A DNA stretch of 47,320 nucleotides from positions 1 to 47,320 of the forward strand of contig JAUCBJ010002118.1 of the NCBI GenBank assembly GCA_032718475.1, in the 5' to 3' direction. The DNA comes from Nemertoderma westbladi (taxonomy: Eukaryota; Xenacoelomorpha; Nemertodermatida; Nemertodermatidae). Both the position numbers and the translations under genes were made by a program. A model generated the notes under the pieces. That model saw only the letters and a program-made list of their open reading frames with translations, was not told the DNA's origin and did not search any database. This document shows positions 31,433-42,950 of the stretch, one piece after another; position 1 is the stretch's first letter, and the number at the start of each line of letters is the position of its first letter.

Positions 31433-33054
31433 ACCTTCCGATACTATTAATTATTATATCACATTACTAGAAAGAAAAGCTGTTGAAGAGGAAAGCTTTT
31501 CCAGGATAATTTGCTCGTAAATGTGACAATTATTATATTTATTTAAATTCATTCAAGTTCAATGGGCCTAAATATATTTTATATTAAATATATTCCATTA
31601 CTAGGATGAATTACATTAGGTTATTTATTACATTAGGTCTACGGTTGGATATGACAGCATGAGTCTTATTCAGCTACAGTAAAACTATGTGTATGGTACT
31701 AAACTGTAGGATACATTTGAGTACAATAAGTACCAATACAACTGAAATCTCCTGACCTCTACTTTTCAGCCTTTAAACCTCGTGCTCACGACTTTTCAGT
31801 TCTTAATTTTTGTGCACACGAATTATCAGCTCTTAAATCTCATGCGCATGACATTTCAGTGTTAAACTGAACTCTGGTACGTATGACTTATCAGCTCTTA
31901 AATCTCATGTGCACGACTTTTCCGCTCTTAAATGTCGTGCACCCGCCATCTGAAGAATGCCAGTTTCTCACTAAAAACCCAGGATACTATGGTGGCTCTG
32001 AAGTGCCATCGCATGATTTTATTTTTTTTCTTCATAACTAAAAAGTCGTGTGCACGAAATTTAAGAGCTGAAAAGTGAAAAGTCGTGCGTACGATATTTA
32101 AGAGCTGAAATGTCGCGTGCACGAAATTTAAAAGCTGAAAAGTCGTTTGCACAAAAATTTTAGAGCTGAAAAGTTGTATGTCTGTATGTACCACAGTTCA
32201 GGTTAACACTAAATGTCATGCGTACCGGTATGAGATTTAAGAGCTGAAAAGTCATACATAACAGATTTCAGTTTAACACTGAAAAGTCTAGCGCTTGAGA
32301 TTTAAGAGCTGAAATGTCGCGCGCACGAAATTTAAAAGCTGAGAAGTCGTGCGCACGAAATTTAGAACTGAAAAGTCGTATGTACCAGAGTTCAGTTTAA
32401 CTGTTAACACTGAAACGCCATGCGTATGAGATTTAAAGCTGAAAAGAAAGTCATACGTACCAGATTCAGTTTAACACTGAAAAGTCATACGTACCAGATT
32501 TCAGTTTAACACTGAAAAGTCGTGCGCTTGAGATTTAAGAGCTGAAACGTCATACCGGTATGTACATACTAGATTTCAGTTTAACACTGAAATGTCGTGT
32601 GCATGAGGGGCTGAAAAGTTGTTCATACGAAATGTAAGAGCTGAAAAGTCGTGAGCACGAGATTTAAGAGCTGGAAAGTCGTGAGGATGGGATTTACGGG
32701 CTGAAAAGTCGAGCTCACGAGATTTCAGTTGTATTGGTACTGATTGTACTCAAATGAGCCCTACAGTAGTAGGGCCTACCATACGCCATACAGTTTTACT
32801 TTAGCTGAATTGTACTGCGGCTATGCAGTCCTCATATCCAACCGTATACCTAATGTCTGAATGTAATAACCCAATGCAATTCTGCCTAGTAATTGAATAT
32901 AGTTAATATAAAATATATTTAAACCCATTGAACTTGAATGACTTTAAATAAATATAATAATTGTCACATTTACCAGCAAATTATCATGGCAAAGCTTTCC
33001 TCTTCGACATCTTTTCTTTATAATATGATATAATAATTAATAGTATCGGAAGGT
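31433..33054. mobile_element. Foldback element with palindromic tandem repeats in its arms
   Basis: The outer ~330 bp (31433-31760) is the inverted copy of 32725-33054. The element starts ACCTTCCGATACTATTAATT and ends AATTAATAGTATCGGAAGGT. The inner parts carry ~30-bp tandem units built on AGCTGAAAAGTCGTGCGCAC or GAGATTTAAGAGCTGA. They run in one orientation on the right (about 32040-32740) and the opposite on the left (about 31765-31950). About 85 bp of unique sequence separates them. The core TCGTGCGCACGA is itself a palindrome. No transposase is encoded, so mobility would need help in trans. Confidence 0.85.
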
Positions 33055-33801
33055 TTATAAGCGAGCCAAGCAAACAAGCCAACAATTGACCATGAAATTT
33101 TACAGTGATTGTAATAATTTATCAGTTTCTAAAGCTGTAGCCCTACAGTCTGACAGTATTTTAACATCAAAATGCGAGCGTAGCGCCGTATCATGTAGCA
33201 AGCAGGGAAATTTTCCATATATGTTGACATAAATACAGTCTGACAGGTATAGTCAGATAGTACTGTAGTTTAATTGTGAGTGTAGCGAGCACTAAAATTT
33301 TAACAATTCAGCATTTAAAGTACTGAAGTGGGCCAACCAAGTGCTTTCAAATACAGATGTCATTAAATTGCGAGCACAGAAATTCTGCTGAATCATGATT
33401 TTGTTGGTTTGAAAAATCTGACCTGAAAAACTTTTGAAAGAAGTCATGTTTTTAAAGAATGTCAGGATTGCAATAATAATTTAATAATGTTGCTGTCACA
33501 TTACATTGTAACATAGTTAATGAAAAATAAGACTAGGTGTAGAGTTAAAACGCGAGCGAAGCGAGCAGAAATTTTTCAATCTTTTAAACATAAGGTTGGC
33601 CTAAAATTGCAAGTAGAGCTGTAGAGTGGGATATGTTGCCACTTGCCAGTGCACTGCCAGACTGCTACGCTACACGCTACATCCATATTAGAGCCAGGAT
33701 CCTCAATACTGCAATGCGCGCCACACGCCCCTGTAGATACGCGCCAGGATCCTTAATGCGAGCCACACATGTTGAGCAAACTCTACATAAATTCCAACCT
33801 G
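33055..33801. other. Non-coding sequence left of the retrotransposon
   Basis: Contains several GCGAGCGTAGCG/GCGAGCGAAGCG phrases (33175, 33275, 33550). Two CGCCAGGATCCT-like copies lie near 33700-33755. No gene is seen. Confidence 0.4.
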
Positions 33802-34200
33802 GGCAACAGGGAGTGGCAAGCCAATGATGGGTGGGAAAACACATTGGAAGTGATTAGAGCGCATCTATTGGACAGGCCACTCAGTAGAGTAGAGGTGATT
33901 TAATATGTGTTAATAATATAACCGTTGCACTTATTGATTCTGATTCAGTTGGTTTCTATACAGTTGTGAGACCGGAACAGGTTTTAACCATCGACATTAC
34001 AGTGCTATTATATTCTGACTGTGCTATTATTATGTTCTGTGATTACAGCAACTGACAGTAAAAACTCAGTTATTTCAACGGCCTTCGGCCTATTACATAT
34101 ATCCAGACTACAGCTTTAGCAGCCTACGGAAGTGGCGACGCGTATAACACACACCGGTCAGGGTTCATACTGCCAACTAACTCCATTGGATCCCGTCACA
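33802..34200 (+). repeat. 5' LTR, truncated
   Basis: It matches the last ~430 bp of the 3' LTR, with shared blocks such as GATTAGAGCGCATCTATTGG, TCAACGGCCTTCGGCCTATT and the terminal GGATCCCGTCACA. The first ~200 bp of the LTR seen at 44420-44626 is absent here. Relative to the 3' copy it lacks about 23 bp near 33819 and about 10 bp near 33921. Divergence indicates an old insertion. Confidence 0.88.
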
Positions 34201-34257
34201 GTTAAAAACTGCCAACCAAAGACAACAGCTAGAAATAAACTGTGACAACATAACAAC

Positions 34258-37200
34258 ATGAGCGAACACGAGATGCCCCAAGGTCCAGAGGGAGAGACAA
34301 GCCCGCTACAAACCCCGAGCGACAGAGATGAGATGATTCGGGAAGCAGCGACGAGGCGGTACCGGCCCGCCACACCGGATTCGCCAACGAGGGACGCTTC
34401 GGATGTTGAGGAGGAGGGCGGCCGAGTACGAGGAGGAGAGGGGAACGAGTCGATGCGAGATCAGAGCGGCGAATGAGGTACCAAAGTCGTCAGCCAACCA
34501 GTGACCGAGAGCGGTGAACGACCCACTGGAACGGCAACGATGGGGCCGACGGTACGGCGCCGAACGAGGAGGGGAGTTCAAGTCCAGGAGGAAGACATCG
34601 GGACAAGCGATCGCCTACGACGAGGGTACAACGCCACCAAGAAGTTGATGAAGGATGCTAGAGAGGGAGGAAAGGTAGACCAGCCCAAGTTGTACAGGAG
34701 GCTAGGTGAGTGCAACAAACATTTTCGCTACCTAGTCCGGTTTGGGCAGGGGGAACTAGCAAGTGAGAGGGCGAGGGGGGTCACCACAGAACTGTTCGAA
34801 TTGTGGCGAACCGAGGTGGTGGAGGCTACTGTGGTGTACGTAGGGCTTATCTAGTAGATGCAAGGGGGATTAAGTTAGTGGGATGGGCGGACCCGCACGA
34901 CACCGAATCCGAGGTTAACCCCGAAGATTCGGTGTCATCGGTTAGTAGGAATCCCAGTAAGCACGGGAAAATTAGTAGGATGAGCAGGCAATGGGAGTCC
35001 GTCGCAACCGAAAATTCTGCTACATCCTCCGCGAAAGCAAGAAGGGTGTTAGAGATAGATCTGGCGTGTCTGCTAGACATTGTCGCGCTGGATCAAAAGG
35101 AACTGGAGAGACAGCTGGATGAGGGGACCGCGTTACTAGAGAGGGAGAGGGAGCTAGCGAGAGAGTGTAAAGAGAGGGCCGAGAAAGTGGCGAGAGATTA
35201 TAGGGAGCGGGAGGTGAGAGAGATGAGTGAGCGCAAAGAGAGAGAGGCGAGGGAAGTGGAGTTAGGTGATCAGAGTATTCGAGAGGATAGAGAGAGAGAG
35301 AGGGCGGGAAAATGTATGCGGGATGATATGCATACCTGGGTGAGGGGGTTAATGCAATATCAGGCGAAGCAGAAACGCCGATTAGAACTGGCAAAAATGG
35401 GTTTATCAGAGAGCAAGGCTGGTTCGGGAAGTATTTATGAGGAACCAGGGGTGATGGAAACCTTTGTTAATACCCCACTTCAGGTACTGGGCGACAGACC
35501 CAGAACTGGTGTGACTGGAAGGGCGGGGGGGGGGGGGGGGGGGGTAATGACAATACGTTTGATGAAAACGTTAACATTAATAGTACCACAGTGGATAACC
35601 CTAATACTAACAAAACTTTTCTTGCAGAAAATAATGCTTTGGTTAATAATAATTTTGATACTGGTATGGTTAAGTAATTTAAATAATAATATTGTAAACA
35701 ATAACGGTAGAGAAAATAATCTAAATAATAATCTAATTATTGGTGCACAAAATATATAATCAAAATAATTTAAATAATAATCCGGGTACGCCAAATAATA
35801 ACATATTAAATAATCCCGGTGAAATTAATCAAAATAATCTAAATAATGACGTAATAAATCAAGAGGGTGAGGTGAGGCTAGAGGCAGTATAGGCCTAATT
35901 AATACAAACGTAGGGGAAAAAGGCAATCTGCCTAGTGAGGGCATACAAGGCCACGCAGTTGCGCAGGGAGGAACACGGGTAACAAATAAACCCAGGGAGG
36001 ATAGGTCACACCCAGGTTGTGTCGACTAGAGGAGAATAGGGACATGGGGGCGAACTGAGAGGTGACGGGTGTGGGGGGGGGCTACGGGCACCCCACCACA
36101 ACCAATTAATGATGAGAGGGGGGGGGGGGCAGAAAACAGCCCACGAGCATCGGCAGATAATGCGCGCAGTGAGTTAAGTGAATCGTGGCACCCGACGACA
36201 GAGGATAATGGGAGGACTGCGAATATCTGCGGGGCCATCCAACCGGGCAGAGGGAGGGACGTTGGTGCCGTAAGCGGCCAAACGAGAAAACATTGAGCCC
36301 ACTCGGAAGACGGAAGAAGGACAGTAGAGTTCATCCGGGAGGTCGATACGAGATCTCATGAAGGAGGACATCACGCTGAAATCAGAAGAAGTGAGAAGGG
36401 ACGAGGAAGTGTTGCTACGGGCAACCAGAGACGTCGAGAGAGGATGGACAGTGAACCATCAATAGTCGAACTAGAGGGAGAGAGCCGGTGGGGTCGTACT
36501 CCTGGAGATTGCCGTCGCCCCGGAGAAACACAACCTGGCGAAATAAACCACACACCGGGAGAGGGGTACAGAGTGTACCGATACGAGGAGGAAGACGGAG
36601 GGATGGATCGGAGGGAAATTTCCCCCGGAACGTAGCTGCCGATTGAGGATATGGTAGTCGCGGGGAGGAGTTCTCGGAATATTCAAGGAGATTAAACTTT
36701 GATCCGGAGGGACACAGGCAGACTGCAGGACATACTGTAGGCCTTACTGCACATACTATAGGCCATACTGGGAGAGATAGTGTAGGCCGGGATTGGACCC
36801 GGAGGTAGCGGCATACATACCGGTTAGTAGGCAGGAACCTGATAGGCCTATACCAGTACCTGCACACCAGTATGACTATAACATGCAGGTGCAGGGATAC
36901 AATATATACCCAGGGGAGAGGGGGGCTATTGCAGATAGGTGTATGGGCCCCAATATGATGACATCAACCCCAGTACCAAACATAACATCGGTGGCATTCC
37001 CCCATTACAGTATCCGCAATATACACAACCAAAAACAAGGATCCCGACCCCCTCAGATCCAAACAAATCATGCGACATAGAGATATGGAGGGGACCGTTA
37101 CCCCCGATGATACATCCCACTCAGGGAAAGTCGACAAACCTGAGAGGCGAAACACGCCCAACATTAAAGGAGCCTGCATCCCTACCATCAAGCGCGCTAG

Positions 37201-38100
37201 AAGTTCAAGCGATGGGAATAGCAACACTCATCGACGCGCTGAAAACTAGAATTGAGCTGCCACCCGTGTAGCCTTTCAAGGTTGATGGTAGCAAGCCGGA
37301 AGAATATCTACAGTTCGGGAGAATGTACAGCAATGAGATTTTGACAAAAAATCTCACGCAGGCAGAGTGGAGTGCCTTAAATACCTACAAGTCTATACAG
37401 GGGGACCAGCCTACGACATCGTAAGGCAATACCAAGCTTTTGAAGGAGGATTCGCGACTGCATGGAGAGCCCTGGACAGGGAATTTGGCCATCCTGCGAA
37501 GATTATCCGACAAACCTTAAGGGGAATAACATCAGGCAGACTTGCAGATAACCGTTAGCATCAAGACTTTCGATAACAAAGTAGAGAAAGCGCTAATAGT
37601 ATTAAAGACTCTAGATGCACCTTACGAACTCATTGCATCGAACAACATCACCACGATAGCGCAGGCACTACCGATCTGGCTGAGAAACAAATGGAGAAAG
37701 ATCGCTTTCCTCACTTGAGAAAAGAAAGGTGCGGAGCCAGGGTTGGAGGAGATGTCGAACTTCCTTAACTACGAGGTGGAGTTAATAACGGATCCAGTCT
37801 AGGAAAGGCACCGAGGACGGAATACAGCCAACCTAAACCCGAACATAGTGCGGCAAATGCACTTCCGAAGGTGAGGCAGTCGCAACCGTATGCGGCCACG
37901 CAGGGGACTTTTAGTCCACAGACAGCTGGGAGTAGAACCACACTGTGGCAGGGACAGAAGCAAAGTAACAACACAAACAAATACATACCCAATACCCCCA
38001 GTAGGCCGAGTCCAAGTGAATCTAAGCGCAATACGTGAAGCGCTATATGAGGAACGCTACAATCCCGATTACAAATTTCAATTGAATAGAAACGGGACCC
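34258..38100 (+). pseudogene. BEL/Pao gag region, broken
   Basis: The likely gag start is the ATG at 34258, 57 nt after the LTR (MSEHEMPQGPEG). The frame breaks after 72 codons. A coiled-coil segment rich in Glu/Arg (about 35050-35400; e.g. LERERELARECKERAEKVAR) and an Asn-rich low-complexity segment (35545-35870) follow, switching frame at a G21 run (35523-35543). A Pro/Tyr-rich part lies at about 36800-37100. The conserved Pao-type gag core (DUF1759-like) is seen in pieces: FKVDGSKPEEYLQF (37270-37365), YLQVYTGGPAYDIV...AWRALDREFGHPAKII (37367-37558) and LPIWLRNKWRKIAFL (about 37670-37715). Several frameshifts and stops separate them. Confidence 0.75.
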
Positions 38101-38238
38101 ATAAGACCATAGACTGCAAGATTGGCAGGCATTACTTAAACAAGATCAGATAGCCTACACTGGTAAGAATGGACTATGTCATCGATGGCGGTAGGAGGAC
38201 ACAGGAAGGATGAGTGCTAGGAACCGCCGATAAAATAT

Positions 38239-38511
38239 GGCGAGACTGATGGGACTGGAGGCCTGACGATGGCGACAAGCACCATGGGAGCAAAGAAGAG
38301 GGGAACGGTACTACTCGGAGTGGTACCAGTGAGAATAATAGGGAAGAACAAGCTATCATTTACGACGCTAATGCTGGTCGATAGCAGAGCAGCGTTAACG
38401 CTAGCGGAAAGCTGGATGGCCGAAAGGATAGGGTTACAGACAAAGCCAAGTAGGATGGCGGTAACCACTATTTCCAGTAAGGATGAAGTCATGAGAATGA
38501 GGACGGGATGA
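38239..38511 (+). pseudogene. BEL/Pao aspartic protease (DUF1758-like), inactive
   Basis: GTVLLGVVPVRIIGKNKLSF then LMLVDSRAALTLAESWMAER match the retropepsin pattern, in which the active-site triad is D-S/T-G. Here it reads D-S-R (AGA codon), so the catalytic loop is altered. The ORF ends at 38511 with a TGA before the downstream RT frame. Confidence 0.75.
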
Positions 38512-38650
38512 TGCGAGATAGCAGCGATAACACCAGGGTGTGCGACATTGGGGCTACCATCGAACCCATTCAGATAATAGAATCAATCAACATTAACGCC
38601 AGGCGACCCACAAAGATCGAGGTCGAGCAATACCTAATATCGACTTCTCT

Positions 38651-40053
38651 GTGCCCAAACTGGACATCCTGAAAGTATCTCACATAGTCGGCATGGACTG
38701 TCCAACGGCCCACGAGAGACTACGGACCGTCTTCGGCGAGGATAGGGAGCGAGACCCGGTGGCTATTCCCACGCCATTCGGATGGACGCTCAGTGGCCCA
38801 ATTAAGACCAGAATTCCGTTCAGCGTGTCTGAATCGTCAGGGTGCATGTTCGCAGGAACAATGAGGGAAATGGAGGACGAGGGAGCAGAGGAGCAACTCA
38901 AGAGGCTGCTACGGCAGGACTTTGAGGGGTTGAAGGAGACCGGGGTGGGAACCTCGGTGGAGGACAAACAGGCGCAGGAGAGCGTCAGGAACTCGCTGAA
39001 ATGCGAGGGGGGGCGATATACCATAGGGATCGTATGGAAGCAGCCGAAGGTGCCCCTGCCAGACAATAAAAGGATGGTCTTGATGAGGCTTCGGAAATTA
39101 AAGCAAATGCTTAGACGGAGCCCCGAAAAGAATGAATATATCCACAAGACCATCAAGAAGTACGTGGATTGAGGATAGGCCATGGAACTACTGGTGGATG
39201 AACCAAAAACCGATAGGACCTACTATTTACCAATCCATGTGGCTCTGGACTCTAAGAAGGGCAAGTTAAGAATGATGGTAGATGCGTCTGCCAAGACAAA
39301 TGGCAAGAGCCTGAATGACTGCCTACTGGAAGGCCCCAATATCTACAACTCGGGGATAGAGGTCCTGTTAAGGTTTAGAAGTGGAAAACACGCCTTCACG
39401 TGCGATATAGAGGGCATGTTTAATCAAGTGCGAGTGACGGAGGAGGACAGCGATAGTCAGCGCTTCCTGTGGTACAACGGCGACGAAGAACCGTCGGAGA
39501 TACCGATGTACAAGATGGTAGTGCAGAACATGGGGGCCAAGTCGTCCTTGTTTACTACGACTACACCTATAAGAGACACGGTGGAGGGCAAAGAGGGGGA
39601 ATACAGTAAAAGGCGATCGATATGATTCGACGCAGATTCTATGTGGACGATGGGATGGGCTCTGGAAACTCAGTTGAAGAGATACTCAATGTAGGGCGCG
39701 AAGTTTGAGTCATCCTAAAGGGATCAGGATTCAACCTTACAAAATTCAAGTCCGACTCTAGAGAATTTTTGGAGGCCATAGAAGATAGACAACCGGAGGT
39801 GAAGATAGATAAACCTACGACGGTAAAGGGGCAGATTATGGCGGACAAGAGGATAGAATCGCAGCAGAAGGCGCTAGGGATCGTATAGAACCGGGAGACA
39901 GATGAGTTGGAGTATCAACTAAGTCAGGAGGGTGCCGAGATCCATACTAAACGAGGCTATGTGTCATACATAGCGAGGATTTACGATCCCCTAGGTCTAG
40001 CTTCCCCGTTGTTAGTCACCGGGAAACAAATACTGAAGAAGGTCTATAAGTGA
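38651..40053 (+). pseudogene. BEL/Pao reverse transcriptase, broken
   Basis: The N-terminal pol portion VSHIVGMDCPTAHERLRTVF...PTPFGWTLSGPI is at 38651-39172. A stop/frameshift near 39172-39182 separates it from the RT proper, with KLRMMVDASAKTNGKSLNDC, TCDIEGMFNQVRV and FLWYNGDEE. After a frameshift at about 39620 the catalytic FYVDDGMGSG box follows (39630-39665). In-frame stops are TGA at 39706, TAG at 39886 and TGA at 40051. The IYDPLGLASPLL block (39985-40015) marks the RT/RNase H junction typical of Pao elements. Confidence 0.85.
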
Positions 40054-40068
40054 AAAGATGACTGGGAC

Positions 40069-40776
40069 ATGGAGGTCCCAGTGGAGAACAAACAATGGGA
40101 GAAATGGACAGGGAGCCTCAAAGAGATGGGGACGTATAGTATGCCATGTGTATCTGTATACTTCCCAGACAGGGACATGACCGATTTAGAACTGCATATG
40201 TTTTCCGATGCATCCCGGGAAGCATATGATGCGGCACTTTATTTGATACAGCAGAAGGGGACTCATAAGCCCAGGCTTACGTTTAGTAAAGCGAGGTCGA
40301 TGCCACCAGATAAAGCATCAGTGCCGAAACTCGAGCTAACGGCTGCGAGATTAGGAGTAAGAGCGATAGCATACTTGGTGGACACGATACCGAGTATAGT
40401 AGAGACGCACTACTGGACAGATTCCATGGTAGTGTTGGGATGGTTGCATAACGAGAAGACACATTATCCCATATTTGTGGCGAATAGGGTGGATGAGATA
40501 AGAGCAACGTCAGACTTGGAGAAGAGGCACTACTGCCCAACTGACGACAATCCAGCGGATCTACTATCGAGGGGCGTTGCACGCCACGCTTTCTCGAGAA
40601 AGCAGGAGTTGTGGCGGCATGGCCTGGACTTCCTTAACGATAGGTCGAGCTGGCCACCGATGTGGAAGGTAGACCCAAGTACAGAGGAAGTGACAGTGGA
40701 GGAGGAGGGAGAGGAATCAGAGGGGGAGGAAATATTTAGTCAACTAGTGAGGGAGATTAAGGAAGCGCCACCGTGA
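40069..40776 (+). pseudogene. BEL/Pao RNase H domain
   Basis: LELHMFSDASREAYDAALYL carries the first RNase H Asp in the usual F-x-D-A-S context. Then come PKLELTAARLGVRA (the Glu), THYWTDSMVVLGWLHNE (second Asp) and the Pao-type ending CPTDDNPADLLSRGV. This domain is intact over 235 codons but is cut off from its neighbours by a stop at 40051 and a frameshift near 40760. Confidence 0.85.
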
Positions 40777-40786
40777 TCAAAGCCGA

Positions 40787-42302
40787 GAGTCTTGCGATAA
40801 CCCAATGGATAGGTTGCTCAGTTACAGCTCCAGCTGGTACAAGACGAAGAAGCTAGTAGCATATCTGAGGGCCTATGGAGAATTCCTTAGGGGAGCTGGT
40901 AGGGATACCAAAACGAGACCCACCATCAATCTGGAAGGGGCGACCAAAGCCGTGATACGATACGAGCAAAGGAAGGGGTACGGAGACGAGGTAAACCGCG
41001 TCAGCAAACAATAACGCCTTCGTCAAGACAGCGAGCTCAACGTACTGTCACCACAATTAGACAAGGATGGGATCCTGGTCATGAACTCCAGGGTGGTGAA
41101 CAACATCAGCCCCGTGATCCCACCAAAACCGATAATTATCCCCAACAAGTCACCAATAATCCACTAAAAATCCCTATAAGGGACGCCCATAAGTCTTATA
41201 TTACATGGGGGTGCCAACCAGACCCTGACGGAGATCCGGAAGACATTCTGAGTAATCCAACTCAGAAAGATGGTGAAGGCGGTAGGTAGTGGGGCAATGC
41301 CAGACCTGCCGACGGATGAAGAAGGAGAGGGCCATATAGGAGATGGCGCCATTGCCGACAAACAGGGTCAGGCATCATGACCCACAGTTCACACACTGCG
41401 GCGTGGACATGTTTGGACCGATTAAAATAAAGGTGATGCGGCATATGGAGAAACGCTACGGCATTATCTTCATCTGCAATAATACGAGGGTGGTGGGGAT
41501 AGAACTAGCTCAGGACGCCACGGCGTCGGCATTTATTAATGCACTGGAGAGGTTCGTGACCCGCAGGGGAGGAACAGTGGAGGTAGTATACTCAGACAAT
41601 GGGACTAACTTCGTGGGCGCGGAAAACGAGTTAGCGGAGGCCCTTGACATTCTGGAGGGCGAAGATGTCAAGGCAGTGATGAGGAAACACCTAATCAGAT
41701 GGGAGAGGAGAACTCCATACGCTCCCCATATGCTAGGATGTGTAGAGCAACTTCTGGGAAGCTCCAAACGACTTATGACCAAGCTGATGAACAATCATAT
41801 GGTCACCGAGGACGTACTGAGGACAGTGCTGGTGAAATGCGAGGGAATTATCAACTGCCGCCCGCTGTATCCCGAAAATGATGATCCGGAATCACTGGAC
41901 ATCCTAACACCAGCACACCTGCTGATGGAGAGACCAGCGACGATTGACATGCAAAATGTCGATCCGGACGATATACATTCGCGTCAAAGCTGGAGGGTCG
42001 CTAAGGCAATAAGTGCAGAGTATTGGACAAGGTGGATACAAGAGTACCATCCAACACTGCACAAGAGGAGTAAATGGAGGAATAACCAGAGGGAGCTAAG
42101 GAAGGGTGACTTGATAATCATCACGGATGATACGATTATCAACAACCACTGGATGTTGGCTAGAGCAGTGGAAACCTACCCTGGTGAAGACGGAAGAATT
42201 AAATCCATAGAATTGGGGATTGGAGGCAAGATAGGGGCCAAAGATAGGAAGACCTACAGCAGGGCGGTAGAGAAGTGTTGCCTATTGGAAGGGTCGCCCT
42301 AA
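40787..42302 (+). pseudogene. BEL/Pao integrase, broken in its N-terminal half
   Basis: The connecting segment NPMDRLLSYSSSWYKTKKLV (40797-) ends at a stop at 41012. The zinc-binding part is fragmentary, including a TGA at 41249 within an RKTF-V motif. The catalytic core is open from 41343 to 42302: CGVDMFGPIKIK (first Asp), VVYSDNGTNFVGAENELAEA (second Asp) and APHMLGCVEQLLGSSKRLM (Glu). The C-terminal RELRKGDLIIITDD and HWMLARAVETYPGEDGRIKS follow. The DDE residues all appear to be present. Confidence 0.88.
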
Positions 42303-42555
42303 AGTTGAGTCGTCCAATATATTGGACTGAGGGGGGTGGGAATGAGGGCGAGACGCCCTTCCCACACATTAAACAAAATAAAAATAAAATAAGTAAAACA
42401 CTAGTACTGAGGTAAGCTGTAGGTAGGCAATATGTACGCCTGATGGGTATAGACGTGCCAACATACATAATACATAGGTCGTGTAGGTAGTTACAATTAC
42501 GTACGTCGGACGGGTTCAAAAATGTATCAACGTACCTAATTTACATACGCACTAT

Positions 42556-42950
42556 TTGTGGGCAATGAGGGCGCCACGTGAGGAGTTGAGGGGGGGTATA
42601 TATGCATACCATAGTAGAGGGGTACATACATAGTACCGTAAACTTGTGGGCACTGAGGGCGCCACGTGAGGAGTTGAGGGGGGGTATGTATGCATACTGT
42701 AGCAGAAGGGTACACAGTACCGTAAACTTGTGGGCACTGAGGGTGCCACGAGAGGAGTTGAGGGGGGGTATGTACGCATACCATAGCAGAAGGGTACACA
42801 GTACCATAAACTTGTGGGCACTGAGGGCACCATGTGAGGAGTTGAGAGGGGGTATGTACGCATACCGTAGTTGAAGGGTACATAGTACCGTAAACTTGTG
42901 GGCACTGAGGGCACCACGTGAGGAGTTGAGGGGGATATGTAGGTGTGGTA
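42556..42950 (+). repeat. 84-bp minisatellite inside the retrotransposon
   Basis: About 4.7 copies with starts near 42556, 42643, 42727, 42811 and 42894. Each contains CTTGTGGGCACTGAGGGCGC, CACGTGAGGAGTTGAGGGGG and GGGTACACAGTACCGTAAA. The antisense ORFs through here are products of the repetition. Confidence 0.92.
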
